DNA of 64,000 nt. Source: JABMRP01 sp964444795. GTDB lineage: Bacteria > Planctomycetota > Planctomycetia > Pirellulales > Thermoguttaceae. The notes below the pieces were generated by a model. The model was not told the origin of the DNA and did not search any database. It was given only the letters and a program-made list of their open reading frames with translations. This document shows, piece by piece, positions 53,127 to 61,454 of this stretch (position 1 is the first letter of the stretch; each line of letters opens with the position of its first letter). The stretch is from NCBI GenBank assembly GCA_964444795.1, contig CAYUIQ010000008.1, positions 1 to 64,000 on the forward strand, read 5' to 3'. The position numbers and the translations under genes are program-made.

Positions 53127-56100
53127 GTGGATTATTGGGCGGATTGCGAGTTCGTGGAACCAGGAAATGAGCAGCCGGAGATCGTGCCGATGGATCCGGA
53201 TCGTTTGGGCGCCGACGCCCAGCAAGTCATGGAGGAAGTTCTCGGCTATCTGAATTTTTCGTCGGGAGCCCCCGATCCGCGGTTCTTGGAGAACATCGAC
53301 CGGCTGTTTGCCCGGATCGAGGCAGCCGACGCGGATCGGCCGGCCACCGAACAGCCGAGTGACTCCCCGGCGAGTACCTGGCAGCTCCTGCTGAGCCTCT
53401 TGCAGGAGGCCCTGGCGGAGTTGGCCCACCGTTCGGCGGCGTTTGCCCACGTCGAACAGGCCCAGGCCGTGTTGCATCTGCTGGGCGAGGACGTGCTGCC
53501 CGGCTATCTTCATCACCACGAAGATCTGCTCTTTCACCAGACCGACCGGACCTTGTTCACGTCGTTCTTCGTCGGCCGCGTGTGCGAGGCCGTCTTGGCA
53601 TGCGGCGGACCGTGGGACGAGACCGGGCGGATCGTCGACGGGGCCCTCGAACGGCTCAACGACTTCATCGGCTATCGCCCGGTGGCCGTACTGCGATCGG
53701 AACAGAAATTGCAGCCGTACCGCCACGAATGGGTGCGGCCGATCCCGTTGTACATTCGCGGCGTGGGGGCGGCGACGGGAAAATATCGCGATCTGATCGC
53801 CGGCGCGCTCGATGTTCTCCAGGCCACCGACCCCGCGCTGATGCGCCAAGCCTGGTTCGACCCAAACGCACTGGAGGAGTTGGCCCTCGACCCGCGGGCG
53901 TACGATTTCGATCATCCAGTGAACCGCCGTCCGAACCACCATTTCGGAATCTGGGATCCAAACCACCTGACCGACGACGGGCGATACGACCGGTTCGTGC
54001 TCCAGCAGGTAACGCTCGACGCCATGCTCGAACGGATCGAGGCGCGGAAAAAGGGCCGTGGCAAGCTGCCTCACAAGGAAGCGCTCTTCGAGGCGGCGTC
54101 GGTCCTGGCTGGCACGATCTTGATGGCCTCGGCAATCGGCGGCGACTCACCCGGCGCCCACGATTCACAAACAACCCTGGCTTCCCTCTTGCCCCGAATT
54201 GCCGGCTATCGCGACGCTTTCTACGAACAACTCCTGGCACGGATGCGGGGCGCGCGAGCAAAGCGGCTCCGAACCGAAGCGGAAACGGCGCGACAGCCGT
54301 TCGGGGGCGCCCGGCAGGATCTCAACCAACGGTTGGCCCGGCGCCGCGCAACCCAATTGCAGCACGTTCAGCTCGCTCAGCTTTTTGCCCGGATGGGGTA
54401 CACCGAAGCGGCCTCGCGCCAAGCCGCCGTCGTGCCGGTCGCTTCGGCCCGAATGCAGTGCGAAATCAGTTGCCGGCTGACCGCGGCGCATCTGGCGGCC
54501 GATCGGGGGCAACTCGACGGCGCGGCCGAATCTCTGCCGCGAATTGTCGATCTTCTGCACCGGGGGATCCAATGCGGCGCAATGGTCGACCCCTGGAACA
54601 TCCTCGGGTTCGGCGGCCAGTTTCCCTTGTTTCCCGCCGTTGAGAACAGCGTTCCCGACCAGCGGATCGACGAACTGATCGAGCTGATCGACGAGATCTT
54701 CGAGTTGCATGCGCGGCTGGAGAAAGAGGCGGCCGCGGCCGGACGGCGCGACTTGCAGGAGACGCTTTCCGACAGCCTGCTTGAGCTGGCCCAGTGGTGG
54801 GACAAATACGCCGCTCCGGAGGTGGGAGGCGTCGACGGAATCTCGGGACAGGCGGCATGGGAGGCGGCACGGCACGTCGCCACCGCGGTGGGCGCATGGC
54901 ACGAAGCGGGTACCGCCGCGGGCGACATCGCCTTCTGGCGAGGACACGTCGATCGCTTCCAATCGCCCGAGGCCTACGCCTTGGTCGTCGAAGCGCTCTT
55001 GGAGCGCTCCGATCCCGTCGCCTCGATGGCCCTGCTGATGCAATGGCTCAGTCACGCCGAGGAGATTTCCCTGGCCGAGGGAGCCTATTCGTTTCACGAT
55101 CTGGCCGTTCGCTGGATGCGGGCGTTATGGCAATGCGACGGACAAGGCCAGGCGCTCGGACCGGCACGGGACGCGGCGAGTTCGGCAATTGCGTCGCCCG
55201 AGCAGGCGGCCGACTGCTGGGCCCGGACCTGCAAGTTCTTTGACTACCTGGAGGCCAACGCCCAGCAGTACTGGAACGTGCCCCGTTTGGAGGTCTTCGA
55301 GGAGGAGTCGCCGGCCGGAGACGCCTATAGCGACGCCCTGGAGGATCTCTTCGAGGCGGCCTACGAGGACGTCACCTATCGCGACAGTACCGACGATGGT
55401 TTCGAGGGCGAGACGGCCGAAGGCGGAACGCCCGTCACCGATCTGGAACTGATCTTGGAAGCGGACCGGATCGGCAAGCGGCTGGGCTTTCTGTGGACGG
55501 TCGCCCGCCTCTGGAATCTGGCCGCCACGGCCTCGAGAAAGTTGCCCACCGCGCCGGCCGACCGCGACGACGTATTGGCCGGGTGGTTTGAGCGGGCCAC
55601 GGCGAATCACCGGCAGTTGTCCCAACTGTTGACGGCCGTGCATCGCTACCGGATACCCGCTCCCAGCGGAACGCACGACTCGATGGTCGAGTACGATCGA
55701 CACACGGAAGTGAAAGAGTCGCTCTTGGAGCATCTGATCGCCGCCTGCGTGGAAATGTCGGACGCCGCCTACCTGATTCTGGCGTCGATGTCGACGCAAC
55801 GCCCCTCCAACGGCTTGGGGCAGTGGGCCGCTCCGGCGCTGCCCGTGCTTCGCGGGTTGTTTTGCGGCGACGTCGAGCAAGTTCGCGCCGCTTGGCCGAA
55901 GCTCCTTGGCTCACTGGCCGAGGAACCGTTGCTCTACGTCACCGTCGCCCGGGGAGGCCGGCCCAAGCAGATCGTCGCCGCTCGATGTCTGCAACAGTTG
56001 TTCAGCCGCCTGCTGGTAGGGTTGCCCCGGATGGGACTGCTCAGCGAGACGTTCCAATTGCTCGAAACGGCCCAGAAAATGGAACGGGCTCATCCTGTCG

Positions 56101-57188
56101 GGCCCGGCGCAGTGACCGAATTCGACCGCCTCTTCGAGATCGCCTACAAGGCCATCGTCCAGTGCATGGTCGTCTCCTCGGAGGTCTGGCAAATCGACGC
56201 CGCGACCGACCCCGACGCGAACGATACGGAATTGACCGATTGCCTCGAACGGGCCACCGAGCCGCTGTTGCGATGTTGGCTTGCCCACAGCCGGAATATC
56301 CGACTTTCCGTCCTCGAGTCGGTCTCCGAGGAACGCCGCTGGCGAAAACTTAGGCAATTTATCGAACGCTACGGGCACGACATCTTCACGCAGCGTTTTA
56401 TGAACGCCGGCAACCTCAGGGCGATCCTGCACCAGGGAACCCATAACTACCTGGCCGCGTTGCAGGAATTGCCTGACGGCGAAGAGGAATTCTCACTGTT
56501 GGAGGATCTCGACGCCGAGCTTCCTCGCGACGAGGCGGCCCGGCATTTGGAGGTGGCCCTTGAGGCCGTGCTGGAAAACTATCCCGCCTATCTCGATTAC
56601 AACAGCACCACCACGCAGTCGGACCGCGGGGAAATGCTCTACACGCTCTTGGACTTCCTTCGCTTGCGCGCGGGGTACGATCGGGTCGCCTGGAATCTTC
56701 GGCCCGTAGTGCTTGCCCATGAGGTGCTGGTTCGTTCGGGTCGCGAGAAGGCGGCCGGGCTGTGGAAGCAGGCCGTGGCCAAACGCACCGGCGACGTGGC
56801 CAAGCGCTACCTTGATCGCTTCGCCCGGCTTCGCGAGAAGTACGGCATGCGCCTGCCGAGCATCGGCGACCGGCTCGGCGAACGCTTCATCCGCCCCCTG
56901 GCCGTCGATCAGCTTCGCGCGCTGGTGGGGCCTGCGTTCGACGAGTTGCGAGAAGACCGCCCGACGGAGTCTTTCAAGCTCCTCGAAGAGAGGATCGAGG
57001 ACTTCACCCGGGAGCCCAGCGGCGTCGGGTACGACGTGCCCGCGTGGCTCGAGTCACTCGGCGACGAAATCGACGACGTGACTTCCCCGCACTTGCCCAA
57101 CGATCTGCCGGGCGATCCCCGGTCGGCGCTTGCGCAGACGCGGCTCTCGCGGGACGAAATCCGACGGCAGATCGACCAGTGGGAGTAG
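53127..57188 (+). CDS. Very large cytoplasmic protein of unknown function
   Basis: 1353 aa from GTG at 53127; an ATG at 53190 would lose 21 residues and cannot be excluded. No signal, membrane segment or known motif is visible. The sequence is helical and rich in A, L, E and R, reading like an alpha-solenoid (LLEYLIA/CVEMSDAAYLILAS types). The N-terminal half has LFHQTDRTLFTSFFVGRVCEA, the C-terminal half YTLLDFLRLRAGYDRVAWNL and KRYLDRFARLREKYGM. It is convergent with the membrane protein at 57192 with a 3-bp gap. No function can be assigned. Confidence 0.75.
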   Translation: MDYWADCEFVEPGNEQPEIVPMDPDRLGADAQQVMEEVLGYLNFSSGAPDPRFLENIDRLFARIEAADADRPATEQPSDSPASTWQLLLSLLQEALAELAHRSAAFAHVEQAQAVLHLLGEDVLPGYLHHHEDLLFHQTDRTLFTSFFVGRVCEAVLACGGPWDETGRIVDGALERLNDFIGYRPVAVLRSEQKLQPYRHEWVRPIPLYIRGVGAATGKYRDLIAGALDVLQATDPALMRQAWFDPNALEELALDPRAYDFDHPVNRRPNHHFGIWDPNHLTDDGRYDRFVLQQVTLDAMLERIEARKKGRGKLPHKEALFEAASVLAGTILMASAIGGDSPGAHDSQTTLASLLPRIAGYRDAFYEQLLARMRGARAKRLRTEAETARQPFGGARQDLNQRLARRRATQLQHVQLAQLFARMGYTEAASRQAAVVPVASARMQCEISCRLTAAHLAADRGQLDGAAESLPRIVDLLHRGIQCGAMVDPWNILGFGGQFPLFPAVENSVPDQRIDELIELIDEIFELHARLEKEAAAAGRRDLQETLSDSLLELAQWWDKYAAPEVGGVDGISGQAAWEAARHVATAVGAWHEAGTAAGDIAFWRGHVDRFQSPEAYALVVEALLERSDPVASMALLMQWLSHAEEISLAEGAYSFHDLAVRWMRALWQCDGQGQALGPARDAASSAIASPEQAADCWARTCKFFDYLEANAQQYWNVPRLEVFEEESPAGDAYSDALEDLFEAAYEDVTYRDSTDDGFEGETAEGGTPVTDLELILEADRIGKRLGFLWTVARLWNLAATASRKLPTAPADRDDVLAGWFERATANHRQLSQLLTAVHRYRIPAPSGTHDSMVEYDRHTEVKESLLEHLIAACVEMSDAAYLILASMSTQRPSNGLGQWAAPALPVLRGLFCGDVEQVRAAWPKLLGSLAEEPLLYVTVARGGRPKQIVAARCLQQLFSRLLVGLPRMGLLSETFQLLETAQKMERAHPVGPGAVTEFDRLFEIAYKAIVQCMVVSSEVWQIDAATDPDANDTELTDCLERATEPLLRCWLAHSRNIRLSVLESVSEERRWRKLRQFIERYGHDIFTQRFMNAGNLRAILHQGTHNYLAALQELPDGEEEFSLLEDLDAELPRDEAARHLEVALEAVLENYPAYLDYNSTTTQSDRGEMLYTLLDFLRLRAGYDRVAWNLRPVVLAHEVLVRSGREKAAGLWKQAVAKRTGDVAKRYLDRFARLREKYGMRLPSIGDRLGERFIRPLAVDQLRALVGPAFDELREDRPTESFKLLEERIEDFTREPSGVGYDVPAWLESLGDEIDDVTSPHLPNDLPGDPRSALAQTRLSRDEIRRQIDQWE

Positions 57189-57191
57189 GTG

Positions 57192-58091
57192 TCACGCCTC
57201 GTAAACAATCGTCGGCTTGTAGACCAGCGCGCCGACCTCACTGGTAAATGCGATCAGCCCTTCGAGAAAAATGACGGCCAGGCAAGTGAAGATGACCGTC
57301 GGGTGGAGATGGAGGAGGAAGTAATCCAGCGCCGGCTTTCTTGCCGTCGCGGCGATCATCGGATTGGCCAGCAGAACGATCAATCCGAAATGGGTGATCG
57401 CCCTGGCAAACCGAGTCGTCTCGGTACTCGGTGTCGAAAAGGCGAAGCTATGGAGCAGGGAGATCAACCCCGCCAAGGCCAATAGCCCACCGGCGATCCC
57501 CTGAGTGACGGTGGTCCACCAAACAGCGGGAACCAGATCGTCCGGCATGTGGGTCATCGCCGAGATTCTCTCGTAGGCGAACATTCCGAAAAGCCCGAGG
57601 AACAGAACGCTGGCGATCATCTGCGCAATGCACGTCGGCGAGGTGGAACCCAGCCGCGATCGGACCCCGGTGGTCACGAGAAACGTTCCCACGATCACCC
57701 AGCCGACCCAAAACAGCACCCGCGACGTAAGAAAGGGGATCGCCTCACTGATCGAGGCCGTCGAGTCGACGCGGATATTTACCGGTGGTTCCACCCCAGC
57801 GAGATAGAGAATCACCACGGCAAAACCGGCCAGGATCAGGTAGGAGATCGCCAGGAACCGGTTGCGCAGGAACAGACCGCACAGCAGAGCGAGCCCACCG
57901 GCCACGGCACCCCCGGCCAAGAGAGCCGGCATACCGCTATGCAGGTCCTCGGCCGTCTCCACTACTTTCCACGTCATCAACGGGGGACCGTCCTCGGGAA
58001 TCGCCCGCGGCACGAGCATGACCAGCAACAGCAGAAGACCGGCCACGATCCCCGCCGACTTGCTGGTGAAATAATGAACCACCTCGGTCAT
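57192..58091 (-). CDS. Hypothetical polytopic membrane protein
   Basis: 299 aa from ATG at 58091, which has AAGAGGAAC at the right distance. About seven hydrophobic segments; first is GIVAGLLLLLVMLVP, last is HPTVIFTCLAVIFLEGLI. I recognise no family. Likely inner membrane. It stands alone on the minus strand, convergent with the 1353-aa gene. Confidence 0.65.
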   Translation of the reverse strand: MTEVVHYFTSKSAGIVAGLLLLLVMLVPRAIPEDGPPLMTWKVVETAEDLHSGMPALLAGGAVAGGLALLCGLFLRNRFLAISYLILAGFAVVILYLAGVEPPVNIRVDSTASISEAIPFLTSRVLFWVGWVIVGTFLVTTGVRSRLGSTSPTCIAQMIASVLFLGLFGMFAYERISAMTHMPDDLVPAVWWTTVTQGIAGGLLALAGLISLLHSFAFSTPSTETTRFARAITHFGLIVLLANPMIAATARKPALDYFLLHLHPTVIFTCLAVIFLEGLIAFTSEVGALVYKPTIVYEA

Positions 58092-58336
58092 GAGCACGTT
58101 CCTCTTCTTCGCCGATTATGGGTAAAGGCTACGTCAAATGTAGCTCTTCAATCAGCCCAGGGCAAGCGGCGGGTACGGGAGCCCCCGTAACCCGTCACCA
58201 ACCGGAATCGTATCACAACCAACCGCCCTCCGCCACCTCGCGTGCGTTGACCGCCTCGATCTTGAACTCGCGGCTGAATACTCTCCGTTTCGACATCGCC
58301 GATCCTCCCCGGGGAATCGTGGTATCATACACCCCT

Positions 58337-58362
58337 TTCCCGGTGTCCACGATCACCGGGGA
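58337..58362 (-). terminator. Hairpin beyond the UroD-like gene
   Basis: TTCCCGGTG (58337-58345) pairs with CACCGGGGA (58354-58362), one mismatch, loop of 8. It lies 27 bases past the minus-strand stop at 58389. There is no T-run, so a factor-independent terminator is possible but not certain. Confidence 0.4.
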
Positions 58363-58388
58363 AGCCCATTTCGCTGGACAGGATCACC

Positions 58389-59477
58389 CTACGGGTACCG
58401 CCCGTACTCGTGAATCGCGTTGATCATCGCGATGAAGTTCTCGTGGGGGATATAGTTGACGATGCTGTGGCTGGAGCCGGCGATCCAGCGGCCGCCGGGT
58501 TTGAGCGCGTCGGCGTGCTCCTTCACGTCCCGCTCGACGTCTTCCGGTGTGCCTTTGACCAACGGCCAGGCGATATCGACGTTGCCCGAGAGACTGACTC
58601 GATCGCCGTAACGTCGCTTGTAGTCGCGGTAGTCGACGCCCGAGGGGTCCATGGGGTTGAGGCAATCGGCACCCATCTCCAAGAGCATCTCCACCGCGTC
58701 GTCGATCTTGCCGTCGGAATGGAACAGGATGGGTACGCCGGCGCTGCGGGCGGGCTCGAAAATGCGGTCGAAATGCGGGCGCCACAGTCGCATAAACCGC
58801 GTCGGCTCGACGAACAGCCCCTTGTTGTAGGCGAAGTCGTCGGCCAGGAACATGATGTCCACACCCTCGTCAACCGCCCGGCGGACCAGTTCGGCGAAGT
58901 AGTCGGCCGAGCGGGCCATCAACTCGTCGAACAGTTCCGGCTCTTCGACGAGCATCACCATGCAGTCGTTCAGGCCGATGACGAACTCGTAGAGCGTCTG
59001 GAAGATGCACCCGCAGAGGAACATCACGCCGATGCCGGTGCCTCGGGCGGCCTCGACGTACTCGCGGATGTAGCGGAGTTTCTCTTCGATCTCGGCTTCG
59101 CCGGGCCAGACGATGCGTTGGAGGTCCGCGCGGCTCTTGAAGCTGCGGTCGTTCCAGGCGGTGACCGAGCCGTCGGGCTTTCGCCGCTTGATCGGCGTCC
59201 AGAGATTTTCCAGCACGATCACGTCCTGGCCGATGAGGCGACACAGTTCGAGATAGTCCGCCGGATACATGGGCCGCACGCCTTCGGCGGCTTCGCTGCC
59301 CTTGGCCGGATCGCCACCAACGCCTAGCGTGTTGCCCGCCGGTCGCCCGAGCAGCTTTTCAACGTGCTGATCCTCGATCAGGATTTCGAAGTTCGGCACC
59401 CGGTCGGTCGGCTCACCGCGCATGGCGGCGATCAGGCGTTGGATGTCCGGGCGGCCTTCGTAGGGTTCGATTCGCAT
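58389..59477 (-). CDS. Uroporphyrinogen decarboxylase-family protein
   Basis: 362 aa. ATG at 59477. TIM-barrel sequence of the UroD/MtaA-like group: IQRLIAAMRGEPTDRVP near the start, VDIMFLADDFAYNKGLF, ILFHSDGKIDDAV and LSGNVDIAWPLVKGTPEDV. True haem HemE has a different start; this group often consists of corrinoid-dependent methyltransferases (MtaA/MtbA-like). The HxCxnC zinc-binding motif of methyltransferases is not clear, so the substrate is open. The paralogue lies at 60245. Confidence 0.8.
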   Translation of the reverse strand: MRIEPYEGRPDIQRLIAAMRGEPTDRVPNFEILIEDQHVEKLLGRPAGNTLGVGGDPAKGSEAAEGVRPMYPADYLELCRLIGQDVIVLENLWTPIKRRKPDGSVTAWNDRSFKSRADLQRIVWPGEAEIEEKLRYIREYVEAARGTGIGVMFLCGCIFQTLYEFVIGLNDCMVMLVEEPELFDELMARSADYFAELVRRAVDEGVDIMFLADDFAYNKGLFVEPTRFMRLWRPHFDRIFEPARSAGVPILFHSDGKIDDAVEMLLEMGADCLNPMDPSGVDYRDYKRRYGDRVSLSGNVDIAWPLVKGTPEDVERDVKEHADALKPGGRWIAGSSHSIVNYIPHENFIAMINAIHEYGRYP

Positions 59478-59606
59478 GGCCCTCTACCTCGTGATCGGTA
59501 TTGCTCAACGTTTCCGTTCATCTATTGCCGACCGTGCCTGTTCTGCAACAATAGATGGGCGACTCCCCCCTGTGCCACCCGATTTCACGCACTTCTTTCT
59601 TCTGCA

Positions 59607-60140
59607 TCAGAGCAACGTCGCTCGACCCCAACCGTACTTCTCCGGCGCAGCCATTAGATCACCAAGCGTTACTACATCTCTCGTGTCAAATTGCAGAGAC
59701 GCTTCGCCAGAGGCAAGCAGTTTCAAGATGCAATAGCCGTGAGGGTTTATCAGCACAGAGTTGAACTCGTACTCATAACATGAATGTGCCGACGGGCACT
59801 TCCACTCCCGATGAAGCCTCACCTGTTCACCGTCCACGATAAGAAACCCGGGAGCGGGGCGCTCAAACGATGGCTCGTAAACCGACACAGCAATCGACCC
59901 GCCAACAACACCGTTGAGTGTCAAGGTTGCCTCCCCTGCTACGTAGAGAGGGTCAAGTGGTGCTGCGTGGGATGGCACAATCTCCGGAGGAACGGGGTCA
60001 TACCGAGGATGAAACACCGCGCCCCAAACGTACAACTCAGCCTTTGGCGGCAGTCGTTCCGGTACGCGAAATCCGAGGTGCGCTTCGCAGAAGTCGAACT
60101 CGTCGAACAGCTTGCCAGTTAGATCATGAACGTATTGCAT
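59607..60140 (-). CDS. Hypothetical protein
   Basis: 177 aa from ATG at 60140 with AAAGGAAC upstream. I recognise no family. It has no signal peptide and looks like a beta-rich soluble domain (LTLNGVVGGSIAVSVYEPSF; YEYEFNSVLINPHGY). It lies between the two UroD-like genes on the same strand. Confidence 0.55.
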   Translation of the reverse strand: MQYVHDLTGKLFDEFDFCEAHLGFRVPERLPPKAELYVWGAVFHPRYDPVPPEIVPSHAAPLDPLYVAGEATLTLNGVVGGSIAVSVYEPSFERPAPGFLIVDGEQVRLHREWKCPSAHSCYEYEFNSVLINPHGYCILKLLASGEASLQFDTRDVVTLGDLMAAPEKYGWGRATLL

Positions 60141-60244
60141 CGTGAGGTTCCTTTCACGGGACCTTTCAAGTGTGACTTGGCGAACGTCCCCCGGGACCGT
60201 CATCTTCAAGAACCCGGGGCAGTCAGCCTGTTCCTCCCTATTCC

Positions 60245-61381
60245 TCAGAACAGTTTGGCCAAGTCGATCTTGTCCACCTCTCCCCCACCGCCTTGAATGG
60301 ACAGGATCGAGTCGTCGATCTCTTCGCACAAGCTGCCGGCGGTGCGGTACATCGTTAGGGTGTTTTCCAGTGGCGAGCCGACCTGCACGGCGTGGGTCGG
60401 GCCGAGAAACAGGCCGCCGGTGGGGAATAGCTCCAAGCGGCGGCGGATCTCCCGCTCGACGTCCCGCGGCGTATGCCAGGCCAGTGTCGTCTGTACACAG
60501 ACCGATCCGCAAAAGGTGAGCTGCTCGCCGAACCGTTCCTGAAGCGTCGCGATCTCCATCTCGGGGGTGGTCGGCTGCACGACGTCGTAGACGTCCAGGC
60601 CCATCTCGATCAACCGCGGCAAAAACGCTTCGCAACAGCCGCACATGTGGAGCATCGTCCGCGCGCCGTGGGAATGGACCATGTCGAAGTACTTGCCGTA
60701 CTTGGGTGCAAAGTGCTTATCGAAGACGTTCAGGCCGATCATCGGTCCCCGCTGGTTGCCGAAATCCTCGCCGGCGTGCGTGAAGTCGACCAACCCGCCG
60801 GCCGCCTCCAGCGTTCGATTTTGGACCTCGCAGAAGAACTCGAACCGCGCCCGCATGATCTCCAGGTAGACCGGGTTGTCGTCGATCAGGTCCATCAGCA
60901 CTTGCTCCATCCCCCGGGCGCGAGAGATGCCGTTGATCAGATCGATGTCGCCGGCCGTGCCGCAACAGACGGCGAAGCCCTGCTCGCGGAGGGTCTCGGC
61001 CTGTTGGCGGATGGTCGAGTAGTCGAACCAATCGGCGCTGGGAAAATGCGAGCGGTCGAGATCCTCCAGCCGGGTCACGCCGGCGAAGGGGAGATGACAC
61101 GCCTCAAGATACTTGCCCGCCTCGAACTCGGCGTACTTGTAGCGCTCGCCGAAATATCCTTCCACGCTGCCGTCGGGAAACGTTTTCAGTTCCGGGCCAC
61201 AATAGACCGGCTCGACATAGCGAAAGTCGTCACCGACCACGCGGAGCAGTTGCTCCATGTTCTTCAAACCGAAATGATCCATGATCATCTGGTTGATTTC
61301 CGGCGTGCCCTCGTGCTTGATCGGAATGCGGTCGTAGCCTTTCCGCTCAAAGGCACTCACAACACGTTCCCTGGAGTTCAT
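60245..61381 (-). CDS. Uroporphyrinogen decarboxylase-family protein, second copy
   Basis: 378 aa. ATG at 61381 is chosen because AGGAG precedes it and NSRERVVSAFERKGYDRIP is the usual family start; the open frame goes further up without conservation. The core has VDFTHAGEDFGNQRGPMIG and TMLHMCGCCEAFLPRLI; the HMCGCC could be the zinc site of corrinoid methyltransferases, which would fit a demethylation role. The end LFPTGGLFLGPTHAVQVG is typical. It lies 73 bp downstream of the GH106-like gene and may be in one unit with it. Confidence 0.8.
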   Translation of the reverse strand: MNSRERVVSAFERKGYDRIPIKHEGTPEINQMIMDHFGLKNMEQLLRVVGDDFRYVEPVYCGPELKTFPDGSVEGYFGERYKYAEFEAGKYLEACHLPFAGVTRLEDLDRSHFPSADWFDYSTIRQQAETLREQGFAVCCGTAGDIDLINGISRARGMEQVLMDLIDDNPVYLEIMRARFEFFCEVQNRTLEAAGGLVDFTHAGEDFGNQRGPMIGLNVFDKHFAPKYGKYFDMVHSHGARTMLHMCGCCEAFLPRLIEMGLDVYDVVQPTTPEMEIATLQERFGEQLTFCGSVCVQTTLAWHTPRDVEREIRRRLELFPTGGLFLGPTHAVQVGSPLENTLTMYRTAGSLCEEIDDSILSIQGGGGEVDKIDLAKLF

Positions 61382-61454
61382 GGGAGGGGCTCCTGGTTCT
61401 TTATGACGCGATGGCTTGTTCGGCGTTAGACGATTGCATGGCAGTATTCCCATG

